From positions 503,938 through 567,937 of the forward strand of contig CAWELN010000009.1 of NCBI GenBank assembly GCA_963809795.1: a DNA stretch of 64,000 bases. Reading direction: 5' to 3'. The stretch is from DASUAS01 sp963809795. GTDB lineage: Bacteria; Actinomycetota; Acidimicrobiia; IMCC26256; DASPTH01. A model generated the notes under the pieces. The model had not been told where the DNA came from. It made no database searches and worked only from the letters and a program-made list of their open reading frames with translations. Shown one piece after another: positions 26,324 to 35,733 of the stretch. The position numbers were made by a program, and so were the translations under genes. The first letter of the stretch is position 1. The number at the start of each line of letters is the position of its first letter.

Positions 26324-27571
26324 ATGACCGACAGCAACGGCCTCGTCGTCTCGGCCGACGGCCACATCCTCGAGCCGACCGACCTGTTCAGCACCCGCCT
26401 TCCCAAGCACCTGCGCGACCGCGCGGTCTGGGAAGAGGACTTCGAGATCGAGCCCCTCGTCGAGAACGGCGCGCGTGTGTTCCGGCGTCTGCACACGCCG
26501 GGCTTCGAGGGATGGACGATCTCGCGCTACCGCCAGACCGGGGGGCGCACCCCGGAGGGCGACCCCGAGATCATCATCGAGGACCTCGCCTTGGACGGCG
26601 TCGACGCCGCGGTGATGCACCCCAACCTGTCGCTGTTCGGGCTCTACTCCGACGACCACGAGCTGTCGATGGCCCACGCGCGTGTGTACAACGACTACAT
26701 CGCCGAGCGGTTCACGCCGTACCTGGACCGGATCGCGCCGACCGCGCCGATCCCGCTCACCGACGTCGACGACGCGGTCGCCGAGATCGAGCGCGTCGCG
26801 GCCGCCGGCTCGCGCGCCATCCTGGTGCCCGCGACCCCGCCCAAGCCCTACTACTCGCGCGACTTCGACCCGGTGTGGGACGCCGCCGTCGCCAACGGGG
26901 TGCAGGTGTTCATCCACACGCAGACCGGCGGCGTGAAGGTGAACGATCCCGAGTCCACCACGCTGAAGGTCATGGTCGACCAAGCGAGGCAGGTCAACCA
27001 GCCGATGACCGAGAAGACGGCGTCGAAGCGCATGATCACGCAAGCCGTCTACGCGCCGATCGTCCCGTCGCAGGTCATCTGCGAGCTCATCGGTGGCGGC
27101 GTCGCCGAGCGCCACCCCACGCTGCACTTCTCGCTCGTCGAGTTCAACGCGCACTGGCTCGGGTCGCTGGTCGGCGCGATGGACAAGTGCTGGGTCACCG
27201 GCATCGGCCAGGACCCCGACTGGTGGATCGGGGTCTGGGACGACACCCGTCCCGCGAACGACCAGCCCAGCGTGGCGCAGCTCTTCCGTCTCAACGACAA
27301 GTGGCCCTACCCGCTCACGCCGAGCGAATACGTGCAGCGCCAGTTCCACATCTCGTTCCAGGACGACCCGGTGGCGGTGGCGTGCCGACACATCACCGGC
27401 GTGTCGAGCATCGTCTGGGGCAACGACTACCCCCACGCCGAAGGAACCTTCCGCGGCAGCCGGGAGCTGATCGACAAGCTGTTCCGCGACGTCCCCGCCG
27501 ACGAGAAGGCCGCCATGATCGGCGGCACCCTCGGCGGCCTCCTCGGGTTCGAGGCGCCGGTCGCGGTCTGA
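26324..27571 (+). CDS. Amidohydrolase-2 family protein (ACMSD-like)
   Basis: A 415-residue TIM-barrel metal hydrolase/decarboxylase. The N-terminal metal motif is VVSADGHILEP (DxH), then LDGVDAAVMHPN, a central HPTLHFSLVEFNAHW and the late WGNDYPHAEGTF with the conserved Asp/His. Actinobacterial relatives are frequent in catabolic and steroid-degradation islands and may decarboxylate or hydrolyse ring-cleavage products. The ATG at 26324 follows CAGGGGG. Controlled with the cyclase by operator b. Confidence 0.9.
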   Translation: MTDSNGLVVSADGHILEPTDLFSTRLPKHLRDRAVWEEDFEIEPLVENGARVFRRLHTPGFEGWTISRYRQTGGRTPEGDPEIIIEDLALDGVDAAVMHPNLSLFGLYSDDHELSMAHARVYNDYIAERFTPYLDRIAPTAPIPLTDVDDAVAEIERVAAAGSRAILVPATPPKPYYSRDFDPVWDAAVANGVQVFIHTQTGGVKVNDPESTTLKVMVDQARQVNQPMTEKTASKRMITQAVYAPIVPSQVICELIGGGVAERHPTLHFSLVEFNAHWLGSLVGAMDKCWVTGIGQDPDWWIGVWDDTRPANDQPSVAQLFRLNDKWPYPLTPSEYVQRQFHISFQDDPVAVACRHITGVSSIVWGNDYPHAEGTFRGSRELIDKLFRDVPADEKAAMIGGTLGGLLGFEAPVAV

Positions 27572-27572
27572 A

Positions 27573-28184
27573 CTACTCGGCGATCCCGCGGAGGAAGATG
27601 TCGGCGAAGGGCTTGGCCACGTCGCGCGCCGACACCGAGCCGCCGGACTTCAGCCAGAGGTACGTGTAGTTGTGCATGCCGAGCCACGCGCGCGCCGTCA
27701 ACCACGGATCGACGTCGCGGAACTCCCCCGCGTCGATGCCCGCCTGCAGGACCGCCTCGATCCGCCGCTCGTACTCCCGCCGACGGTGGCGGAACTGATC
27801 GGCGCGCTCCTCCGTGAGCGCGGGGAACTCGTGGAGGAACACCCACACGTGGTCCGGGTAGCGGTGGATGACGTCGAGCAGCTCGTCGCCGTGCATCGCC
27901 AGCTGCGCCGACGGCGACCCGCCCGCCTCCGCCACGCGGTCCGCACCGAGCATCACCTCGTCCATCACCCGGTCGTGGATCGCGGCGAGGAGCTCCTCCT
28001 TCGAGCCGATGTAGTAGTAGAACGCGCCCTTCCCGAAGCCGTTGACCTCGCACAGCTGCGCGATGCCGGTGGCGTGGTAGCCGCGTCGCGCGAACACCTG
28101 TGCCGAGGTGTCGACGATGGCCTCGCGACGCTCCTGCCACTTCGCGCTGCGTCCGGAATCGGCACTCGCTGCGGTGTGCGCCAT
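27573..28184 (-). CDS. TetR-family repressor, candidate master regulator of the island
   Basis: A 203-residue TetR regulator. The N-terminal helix-turn-helix spans about residues 18-62 (REAIVDTSAQVFARRGYHAT, then GFGKGAFYYYIGSKEELLAA). The C-terminal domain has the KstR2/FadR-like layout (HRYPDHVWVFLHEFPALT, then FRHRRREYERRIEAVL), which in relatives binds acyl-CoA ligands. It is the only TetR gene among the operator-bearing genes, so it is the best candidate to bind the five palindromes. No operator copy lies immediately before its own gene. Confidence 0.9.
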   Translation of the reverse strand: MAHTAASADSGRSAKWQERREAIVDTSAQVFARRGYHATGIAQLCEVNGFGKGAFYYYIGSKEELLAAIHDRVMDEVMLGADRVAEAGGSPSAQLAMHGDELLDVIHRYPDHVWVFLHEFPALTEERADQFRHRRREYERRIEAVLQAGIDAGEFRDVDPWLTARAWLGMHNYTYLWLKSGGSVSARDVAKPFADIFLRGIAE

Positions 28185-28215
28185 CAGAGCGACCGTACCT
28201 CGCCGCTGCCGCGCA

Positions 28216-29001
28216 TCAGCGGCCCTGCCAGCGGGGCGGGCGCTTCTCGGCGAAGGCGCGCAGCCCTTCGGTCGCGTCCTCCGAGGTGAGCAGCTCGTCC
28301 AATCGCGCCCTCGAGGTCCGTCGCAGCGTGTCGTCGTCGTCGTGCGCGGCCGACCGGACGATGCTCCGGCTGGCCCGCACCGCGAGCGGAGCCGCGGCGA
28401 CGATCTGGCCCGCGACGCGCCGTGCTTCGTCCTGTGCCTCGCCCGGCTCCACCAACCGGCTCACGAGCCCGAGCTCGAACGCGCGTCGGGCGTCGATGGG
28501 CTCACCGGTGAGGATGGCGTCCATCGCCACCGCCCGCCCGACCGCGCGGGGGAGGCGGAACAGACCGCCGGCCGCGGCGATGAGGTTGTGCCGCACCTCG
28601 GCCAGCCCGAAGGCCGACCGGGTGGTCGCCACCACCACGTCGGCGGCGAGGACGATCTCGAGACCACCCGCGGTCGCGAGACCGTCGACCCCGACCACGA
28701 TCGGCTTCACCCGCTCGCGGTACACGAAGCCGCCGAACCCGCCGCGGTCGGTGTCGAGCGTCGCCGCCGAGCCGGTCTCCCGGACGACCTTGAGGTCGGC
28801 GCCCGCGCAGAAGACGGGGTTCACCTGGTCGGCGGTGTTGGCGACGAGGACGCCGACCCAGACGTCGGGATCGGCCTCGAGGCGATCGACCGCGGCCTCG
28901 AGGCCCAGCGCCATCTCGCGGTCGACCGCGTTCCGGGCCTCGGGCCGGTTCAGGGTGATGACGCCGATGCGGTCGGACGACGAGTACTGGACGGCGGACA
29001 C
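28216..29001 (-). CDS. Enoyl-CoA hydratase/isomerase family protein
   Basis: A 261-residue crotonase-fold enzyme. Oxyanion-hole regions are NPVFCAGADLK and VDGLATAGGLEIVLAAD; the AFGLAEVRHNLIAAAGGLFRLP segment follows. The usual second catalytic Glu is not evident, so this could be an isomerase or hydrolase variant. The GTG start at 29001 lies 40 bases from operator c, with a good -10 TACATT at 29039-29034. Expected to act in beta-oxidation of the island's substrate as a CoA thioester. Confidence 0.9.
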   Translation of the reverse strand: MSAVQYSSSDRIGVITLNRPEARNAVDREMALGLEAAVDRLEADPDVWVGVLVANTADQVNPVFCAGADLKVVRETGSAATLDTDRGGFGGFVYRERVKPIVVGVDGLATAGGLEIVLAADVVVATTRSAFGLAEVRHNLIAAAGGLFRLPRAVGRAVAMDAILTGEPIDARRAFELGLVSRLVEPGEAQDEARRVAGQIVAAAPLAVRASRSIVRSAAHDDDDTLRRTSRARLDELLTSEDATEGLRAFAEKRPPRWQGR

Positions 29002-29040
29002 GGCTGGGCTCCCGGGTCGAGGCGCGAAGCCCAAATGTAG

Positions 29041-29058
29041 AGTGACTGGTCGGTACAC
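29041..29058. promoter_or_regulatory. TetR-type operator copy c (enoyl-CoA hydratase/SDR gap)
   Basis: AGTGACTG GT CGGTACAC. The right arm matches the consensus CGGTACAA at 7 of 8. It is placed between the divergent starts at 29001 and 29083, next to the minus-strand -10 TACATT. Confidence 0.7.
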
Positions 29059-29082
29059 GCCGCGGACGACGGTTGGGGGAGC

Positions 29083-29985
29083 ATGGACCGGTACGGCTTC
29101 GAGGGGCGCGTGGCGGTGGTCACCGGTGCGGGGCGCGGGATCGGCCGGGCCTACGCCCGGCTGCTCGCCGAGCGGGGTGCGAGCGTCGTGGTCAACGATC
29201 TCGGGGGCTCGATGGAAGGGGAAGGCACGGACGCCGGCCCCGCGTCGACCGTCGCCGGCGAGATCGTCGCCGCGGGCGGGACCGCGGTCGCCGACACCAA
29301 CGACGTGGCGGACGGGGCCGGCGCGCAGGCCCTCGTCGACACCGCCGTCGAGCAGTTCGGGCGCCTCGACGTCCTGGTCAACAACGCCGGCATCATCCGC
29401 TGGGCGGGCCTCCCGGAGGCCGACGAGGACAACCTCTCGAGCCACCTCGCGGTGCACGTCCTCGGCTCGTTCAACACGACCCGCGCCGCCTGGACCGGGA
29501 TGGTCGAGCAGGGCTACGGCCGCATCGTCATGACCACCTCGTCGGGCATGTTCGGGCTGCCCACCAACCTCGCCTACGCCACCGCCAAGGCCGGGGTCAT
29601 CGGGCTCACCCGCAGCCTGGCGACCGCCGGCGCGCACCACGGCATCAAGATCAACGCCATCGCGCCGGCGGCGATGACCCGCATGGCCGGCCGGGAGCCG
29701 GTCGACGAGCCCGGCGCGGCACCCATGGCGCCGGACCGGGTCGCACCGATGGTCGCGTACCTCTCCCACGAGCGCTGTCCCGTGAGCGGCGAGGTGTACG
29801 CGGCCGGTGCCGGCCGCTTCGCCCGCATCTTCATCGCCCAGACCGAGGGGTATCTCGACGCGACCGGCGCGACGACCGTCGAGGACGTGGCGCAACACTG
29901 GGCGGAGATCAACGACGAGCGCGGCTACTCGGTGCCTGCCGACCTCGTGGGCTGGTCGGCCGCCTTCCTCGCCCACCAGACCTGA
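29083..29985 (+). CDS. SDR oxidoreductase (3-hydroxyacyl-CoA dehydrogenase-like)
   Basis: A 300-residue SDR. Cofactor motif VTGAGRGIGRAYARLL; LDVLVNNAGIIRWAG; catalytic Ser in TTSSGMFG and Tyr/Lys in AYATAKAGVIG. The extended C-terminus (ARIFIAQTEGYLDATG) and GIGRAYA motif match the multifunctional-enzyme-2-like dehydrogenases, which oxidise 3-hydroxyacyl-CoA. It is divergent from the enoyl-CoA hydratase, giving two consecutive beta-oxidation steps under one operator. Confidence 0.9.
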   Translation: MDRYGFEGRVAVVTGAGRGIGRAYARLLAERGASVVVNDLGGSMEGEGTDAGPASTVAGEIVAAGGTAVADTNDVADGAGAQALVDTAVEQFGRLDVLVNNAGIIRWAGLPEADEDNLSSHLAVHVLGSFNTTRAAWTGMVEQGYGRIVMTTSSGMFGLPTNLAYATAKAGVIGLTRSLATAGAHHGIKINAIAPAAMTRMAGREPVDEPGAAPMAPDRVAPMVAYLSHERCPVSGEVYAAGAGRFARIFIAQTEGYLDATGATTVEDVAQHWAEINDERGYSVPADLVGWSAAFLAHQT

Positions 29986-30010
29986 CCCACCAGACCTACC
30001 CGACCCACCA

Positions 30011-30064
30011 CCGAACATCCGTCAGTAGTCGGTCGTATGCGGGGGTGTACTGACGGGTGTTCGG
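30011..30064. terminator. Long hairpin between convergent SDR and CoA-ligase genes
   Basis: Left arm 30011-30027 (CCGAACATCCGTCAGTA) pairs with right arm 30048-30064 over 17 bases with a single G-U wobble and a 20-base loop. It sits between the two convergent stops (29985 and 30094), so it probably ends transcription from both sides. A further copy of the right-arm core (ACTGACGGGTG) follows at about 30071. Confidence 0.65.
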
Positions 30065-30093
30065 GGACGGACTGACGGGTGCTGGCGCACCGG

Positions 30094-31616
30094 TCAGGTG
30101 GCGCGGTCGCGCAGCTCCCGCTTCAGGACCTTGCCCGAGGGGTTCCGCGGGAGCGCGTCGATGAAGACGACGTCCTTCGGGACCTTGAACTTGGCGAGCT
30201 GCCCGCGGCAGTGCTCGATCAGCTCGGCCGACGTCACCGTCGCATCCGGCGCCACCACCACGTAGCCGACGGGCACCTCGCCCCAGCGGTCGTCCGGATG
30301 GCCCACGACCGCGGCCTCGACGACGGCGTCGTGCTCGTAGAGCACGCGCTCCACCTCGGAGCTGGCGATGTTCTCACCGCCGGACACGATCATGTCCTTG
30401 AGCCGGTCGACGATGTAGAGGTACCCGTCGTCGTCCTTCAGGCCGACGTCGCCGGTGTGGAACCAGCCGCCGGCGAACGCCACGTCGGTCGCGTCGGGAT
30501 CGCGCCAGTACCCCTTGAACACCTTCGGTCCGCGGAGCACGACCTCACCGCGTTCACCCGCCGGGACCGACCGGCCGCGCTCGTCCCAGAGGTCGAGCTC
30601 GAGATACTGGCACGGCCGACCGACGCTGCCGAGCTTGGAGACCGTGCTCTCCCGGTCGAGGAAGGTGTCGCCCGACACCGTCTCGGTCAGGCCGTAGGCG
30701 TCGGCGAACCACGCGGCCGGGAAGACCCGGCGCAGGCGCTCGATGTACGGGATCGGCATCTTCTCGCCGCCGGCGATGATCACGCGCACCGACGCGAGAT
30801 CCCGCTGCTCGATGCCCGGGACGTCGAGGACCGCCCGCACCATGGCCGGCGCCGCCCACACCGTGGTCACCCGGGACCGCTCGATCTCGTCGACGACCTG
30901 CTCGGCGTCGAACACGCGGTGGATGATGGTGGTCGCGCCCACCGCGATCATCGACGTGGTGACGAGATCGAGCGCCCCGACGTGGTACAGCGGGCCACAG
31001 GCGAGGCCGACGTCGGACGCGGTGAACCCGAACTCGGCGATGTGTGCGTAGTTCTTCCACGCCAGGTTGGCGTGCGTGATCATGACGCCCTTCGGCCGCC
31101 CGGTCGTGCCCGACGTGTACATCAGTCGGTGGACGTCGTCGCCCTCGACCTGGGCCCGGGCGGGGGCGGCAGCCGGCAGATCGGCGAACCGCTCCCACCC
31201 CGAGCGCACGTCGCTCGAGGTGCACACACGGACGAGGTCGCCGTCGAGGTCGCTCGTCGCCTCGTTCGCGAGCTCGACGAGCGCGGCGTCGCACACGAGG
31301 GCGCGGGCTTCGGAGTGCTCGAGGATGAACCGGAGCTCGGGTGCCGCCAGCCGCCAGTTGATCGGCATGACGGTCGCGCCGAGGTAGGTGGCGGCGAAGA
31401 TCGTGGCCAGGAACTCGATGCTGTTGTACGACAGCAACCCGACGACGTCACCGGCGCCGACTCCGCGCGCGTGGAGGCCGCCGGCGAGTGCCGCCGCCCA
31501 CTCCTCCATCCTGCGATAGGTGACGACGTCGTCGCCGAAGACCGCGAGTGGCTGCTCGGGGTGCGGCGCGCGTGGTGCTCCAACACGCCGAACCAGCTCA
31601 TGTCCGCGCGCATCAT
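30094..31616 (-). CDS. Acyl-CoA synthetase (AMP-forming), one frameshift
   Basis: A 507-residue adenylate-forming ligase once a missing base near 31558-31561 (G run) is restored: MSWFGVLEHHARRTP is in one frame and VFGDDVVTYRRMEEWAAAL onwards in another. Core motifs: MYTSGTTGRPKGVMITH (P-loop), AYGLTETVSGD, GWFHTGDVG, VDRLKDMIVSGGENI and PRNPSGKVLKR with the catalytic Lys. It should activate the carboxylic-acid intermediate as its CoA thioester. It is the last gene of the SDR-SDR-ligase operon, with an AGGGG site before ATG 31616. Confidence 0.92.
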
Positions 31617-31626
31617 GTCGGAACCC

Positions 31627-32374
31627 CTACGGCGCGGCGTAGCCGCCGTCGACCACGATCGCCGACCCCGTCGTCCACCGGGACGCGTCGCTTGCGAGGT
31701 AGGAGTACGCGCCCGCGAGGTCGGCGGCGTCGCCGAGCCCGAGCGGGTGCTTCGCCGCGATCGCGTCGATGGCCTCTGCCGGGAGGCCCTCGTGGATGCC
31801 GGACAGGAACGTGCCGGGACACACGCAGTTGACCCGGATCCCGTCGCGCGCGTACTCGACCGCCGCGACCTTCGCCAGTTGGATGACGGCGGCCTTCGTC
31901 GCGCAGTACGGCGCCGCGTGCGACCACGCGGTGAGCCCGGCGACCGACGCGGTGAGGATGATCGACCCCGATTGCTGCGCCCGCATGACCGGTACCGCCG
32001 CCCGGATGCCGTTGACCGCTCCCATCACGTTGACCCGGAACGCCCGCTCCCAGTCCTCGGTGGCGAGGTTGTGGATCCGGCCGTTCGGCGCGAGCACGCC
32101 CGCGTTGCTGACCAGGACGTCGAGGCGCCCGAACCGCTCGACCGCCAGGCCGACCACGGCTTCGACGTCGGCGATCTCGCTCACGTCGGCCGGCAACGTC
32201 TCGACCGCGCCCCGTTGCTGCGGCAGGCCGTTCACGGTGGCCTCGAGCGAGGTGGCACTGACGTCGCTGAGCACGACGTCGGTGTCCGGTTCGCCCGCGA
32301 GCTGACGCGACAGCACCGCGCCGAGCGTTCCGCCCGCGCCGGTGATGGCGACGACCGTCGCGACGCTCGCTCAT
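31627..32374 (-). CDS. SDR oxidoreductase (frameshift at the first codons)
   Basis: A 248-residue SDR with all family elements: VVAITGAGGTLGAVLSRQL, LDVLVSNAGVLAPNG, catalytic Ser in TASVAGL and Tyr/Lys in PYCATKAAVIQLAK, and the terminal TTGSAIVVDGGYAAP. The ATG at 32374 overlaps the upstream SDR stop (ATGA), but the next codons are out of frame with VATVVAITG. Removing one base within codons 4-5 repairs it, and no other start exists between the stop and the motif. NAD-dependent oxidation of a hydroxyacyl or alcohol intermediate is expected. Confidence 0.85.
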
Positions 32375-33120
32375 ACGAGGAGGTACCCGCCGTCCACGTT
32401 GAGCACGGTGCCGGTGACGAACGCCGACGCGTCGGACGCGAGGAACTGGTACATGCCGACCAGGTCGGACGGCTCGCCCCAACGCCCGAGCGCGGTGTGC
32501 GCGAGCACGCCGGGGCCGAGCTGGGGGTGGTTCTTCCACGGCTCGACCAACGGCGAGTCGAACCAGCCCGGCGCCACGACGTTCACGGTGATGCCGGCGG
32601 GCGCGAGATCGAGCGCGAGACCCTTCGCGAGCGCGACGAGGGCCCCCTTCGAGGTGCTGTACGCGGTGAGCCCCGCGCGCGGCCGTTCCCCGAGGACCGA
32701 GCCGGTGAAGATCAGGCGCCCGCCGTCCCGCATCACCCGGGCCGCGGCGCGCCCGCCGAGGAACGCCCCGGTCACGTTGACGTCGAGGATCTCGCGCCAG
32801 ACGGCCGGATCGGTCTCGCGCGGTCCGGCCACGATGGGCGAGATCCCCGCGTTGCCGATCCACACGTCGAGGCCGCCCCATTCGGCCGCGGTGGCATCGG
32901 CGACCGCCTCGTTGAAGTCCTCGTCGGTCACGTCGCCGGGCAGCACGAGCGTCGATCCCGGCAGCTCCTCGGCGAGCGTCTTGAGCTCGGCCTCGGTGCG
33001 CGCCACGAGCGCCACCCGGGCGCCGCTCGCCGAGAACGCGCTCGCGAGCAGCCGGCCGAGACCTCGCCCCGCGCCGGTGATCACCACGCGCTTCCCGCTC
33101 ACGTCACCCGGACTCGACAT
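32371..33120 (-). CDS. SDR oxidoreductase (3-ketoacyl reductase-like)
   Basis: A 249-residue SDR. VVITGAGRGLGRLLASAF, LDVWIGNAGISPIVAG, catalytic Ser in FTGSVLGERPRAG, Tyr/Lys in AYSTSKGALVAL and terminal GTVLNVDGGYLLV. It starts at ATG 33120 after GGAGCAGG; an upstream in-frame start would place the operator inside the gene and is rejected. First gene of the minus-strand operon SDR-SDR-CoA ligase, controlled by operator d. Confidence 0.91.
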   Translation of the reverse strand: MSSPGDVSGKRVVITGAGRGLGRLLASAFSASGARVALVARTEAELKTLAEELPGSTLVLPGDVTDEDFNEAVADATAAEWGGLDVWIGNAGISPIVAGPRETDPAVWREILDVNVTGAFLGGRAAARVMRDGGRLIFTGSVLGERPRAGLTAYSTSKGALVALAKGLALDLAPAGITVNVVAPGWFDSPLVEPWKNHPQLGPGVLAHTALGRWGEPSDLVGMYQFLASDASAFVTGTVLNVDGGYLLV

Positions 33121-33133
33121 CCTGCTCCAATGT

Positions 33134-33151
33134 TTGTACCGGTCAGTACAA
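33134..33151. promoter_or_regulatory. TetR-type operator copy d (SDR/E1 gap)
   Basis: TTGTACCG GT CAGTACAA, the best-conserved copy: an 8+2+8 dyad with one internal mismatch. It lies 14 bases before the SDR start and 11 before the E1 ATG. A -10-like TACAAT (33147-33152) overlaps its right arm, so bound repressor would block the plus-strand promoter directly. Confidence 0.75.
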
Positions 33152-33161
33152 TACACGGCTC

Positions 33162-35128
33162 ATGTTCAGTGACGCCGACCTGCTCGACGATGCACCGCCG
33201 CATGCTCGTGATCCGCGGCTTCGAGGAGCGGGTGGCGGCGCTGTACCGCGACGGTGAGATCCCGGGCTTCGTGCACCTGTCGATCGGGCAGGAGGCGTCG
33301 GCGGTCGGCGCGTGCTGGCCGCTCTCCCCGACCGACGTGATCACGTCGACCCACCGCGGCCACGGCCACTGCCTCGCCAAGGGCCTCGACGCGCCCGGGA
33401 TGCTGGCCGAGCTGATGGCCAAGGACGCGGGCACGAACCGCGGGCGCGGCGGCTCGATGCACATCGCCGACCCGATGATCGGCATCTTCGGCGCCAACGG
33501 GATCGTGGGGGCCGGACTGCCGATCGCGGTCGGTGCCGCGACCGCGGCGCAGCTGCGGGGCGACGGCCGCGTCGCGGTGGCGTTCTTCGGTGACGGGGCG
33601 GTGGCGGCCGGCACGTTCCACGAGGCGGTCAACCTCGCCGCGGTCTGGCAGCTGCCGGTGATCTTCTTCTGCGAGAACAACGGCTACGCCGAGTTCTCGC
33701 CGGCACACGACGCAGCACGCGGCGACGCTCGCGCAGCGCGCGATCGGCTACGGACTCGAGCACGTCGCGGTCGACGGCAACGACGTCGTCGCCACCGCCA
33801 CCACGATGACCTCGGTCGTCGAAGCCGCGCGCGCCGGACGGGGACCCGTGATCGTGGAGGCCGCCACGTACCGCTGGCACGGCCACTACGAGGGTGATCC
33901 GCAGCGGTACCGCTCCCCGGACGAGCTCCGGGAGTGGGAGGCGCGCGATCCGCTGCTCGTCAGCGCGCGCCGGCTCCGGTCCGTGGGCATCACCGACGAC
34001 GCGCTGGAGGCGATGCAGTCATCGGTCGCGCGCGAGCTCGACGACGCGGTCGAGGCCGCCCGACGCCTGCCGGGCCCGGCGGTGTCGACGCTGACCGACT
34101 TCGTCGCCCGTCCCCGGCCCCAACGGGCCGAGCCGCCCGCGCCCGCGGCCGATGCGCCGGTGTTCCGCACGATGGACGCGGTCCGGTCGGCACTCGCGGT
34201 GGAGCTCGCCGGCGACGAGCGCGTGTTCGTCGCCGGGATCGACGTGGCCGCCGGCGGCAACGTCTTCGGGCTCATGCGCGGTCTGCACGACGAGTTCGGC
34301 GAACGCGTCCGCGACACCCCGATCTCCGAGAGCGCGATCATGGGCCTCGGTGTCGGCGCGGCGATGGCCGGCATGCGTCCCGTGGTCGAGCTGATGTACC
34401 TCGACTTCCTCGGGGTGTGCCTCGACCAGTTGCTGAACCAGGCGGCCAAGCTGCCGTTCATGACCGGCGGCGCCGCGCAGATGGCGTTGACGGTGCGGAC
34501 CCAATTCGGCGCCGGCCGTTCCTCGGGCAGCCAGCACTCGCAGAGCCTCGAGGCGCTGCTCGCCCACATCCCGGGGTTGACGGTGGTGATGCCGTCGACG
34601 CCGGCCGACACCTACGGGTTGCTCCGCGCCGCGATCCAGGACCCGAACCCGGTCGTCTTCATCGAGAACCGGCTGCTCTACGGCATGAAGGGACCGCAGC
34701 CCCCGGCCGACCACATCGTTCCCATCGGCCGGTCGGCGGTCGTGCGCCCGGGCACCGACCTCACCGTCGTCTCGGTGTCTCGGATGGTGCACGAAGCGGT
34801 CGCCGCGGCCGAGGTCGTCGCCGGCGACGGCATCTCGGTCGAGGTGATCGACCTGCGCACGGTCGCGCCGCTCGACATGGCGCCGATCCTCGAGTCGGTC
34901 GAGAAGACGAGCCGGCTCCTCATCGCGCACGAGGCCGTGGTCCCGTTCGGCATCGGCGCGGAGATCGCGGCCACCGTCGCCCGCGAGGGCTTCTGGAATC
35001 TCGACGCGCCGATCGAGCGGATCGGCGCCGCGCCGACGCCACCTCCCTACGCGCCCGACCTCGAGCACGCCTGGCTCCCCGACCGCGACGACATCGCCGA
35101 CGCCATCCGCCGCCTCGCCGCGGCCTGA
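33162..35128 (+). CDS. Fused alpha-beta E1 component of a 2-oxoacid dehydrogenase (two frameshifts)
   Basis: About 654 residues after removing one base near 33189 and one near 33709. The alpha half has RMLVIRGFEERVAAL, FVHLSIGQEAS and the thiamine-diphosphate motif GDGAVAAGTFHEAVNL ending ENN. The beta half starts near RTMDAVRSALAVEL and has ISESAIMGLGVGAAMAGMRP, with the Glu that activates the cofactor. Alpha and beta are separate genes in most organisms. No E2 or E3 gene is nearby. A near-leaderless start at ATG 33162 is suggested by the -10 TACAAT. Probably oxidatively decarboxylates a branched or ring-derived 2-oxoacid, or is an acetoin-type E1. Confidence 0.85.
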
Positions 35129-35148
35129 CCGGAGGCAGAATCGGCGGC

Positions 35149-35721
35149 ATGCGTCTCGGCATCGCCCATCACCTCGGCTGGGCGGTGGCGGTCACCGCGT
35201 CGGCGGATCACACGGTCGCGGACCGTCGGCGGATCGAGTTGGTCGAGCCGGGGGTGCCGGCGGCGCCGATCCACCACGAGGGCGGCCCCCACCGATTCCA
35301 CCGGGCGGGGGACCCGCTCGACGACAACGTGCTCGCGGGGCTGGTGGCGGAGGTGCGAGCGTCGGTGGTTCGGGCCACGTCGGCGGCGCTGGACGAGCTC
35401 GCGGCCGCGTTGCCCGAACCGATCGTCTCGATGTCGCTTCGAGCCTGGCCGGCCGACTTCCCCGCCGACATCGCCGTCCAACGCCGTGTCCCCTACGAGA
35501 GCCGCGCCGACTCCGTCATGTACTGCCAGGTGCTGGCCGCGCTCGCGCACGCCCGCGGTTGGGAGCTCCATCTCTACAACGCGAAGCGCGTCGAGGACGA
35601 AGCAGTGCGCATCCTCGGTGATCGAGCGGACGCCGTGCTGCGCGGCCCGCGGGCGACGTTGGGACCACCGTGGTCCAAGGACCATCGGATGGCGCTCGCG
35701 GCAACGATCGTCGTCACCTGA
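35149..35721 (+). CDS. Conserved hypothetical protein
   Basis: A 190-residue protein that I cannot assign to a characterised family. It opens MRLGIAHHLGWAVAVTAS, continues with a strand-turn DRRRIELVEPGVPAAPIHHE, has a helical middle (VRASVVRATSAALDELAAAL) and ends with WELHLYNAKRVEDEAVRIL and LGPPWSKDHRMALAA. The first strand and the late Lys-Asp-His segment recall RNase-H-like nuclease folds, but that is weak. It follows the E1 gene by 20 bases, so co-transcription is possible. Confidence 0.7.
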   Translation: MRLGIAHHLGWAVAVTASADHTVADRRRIELVEPGVPAAPIHHEGGPHRFHRAGDPLDDNVLAGLVAEVRASVVRATSAALDELAAALPEPIVSMSLRAWPADFPADIAVQRRVPYESRADSVMYCQVLAALAHARGWELHLYNAKRVEDEAVRILGDRADAVLRGPRATLGPPWSKDHRMALAATIVVT

Positions 35722-35733
35722 GCGACCGCGTGC

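Noticed and set aside
30079..33897. A plus-strand open frame of more than 1200 codons
   Set aside because: Only its last part (from about 33190) is coding, as the E1 alpha half. The rest is the antisense shadow of the CoA ligase and two SDR genes, with no recognisable protein.
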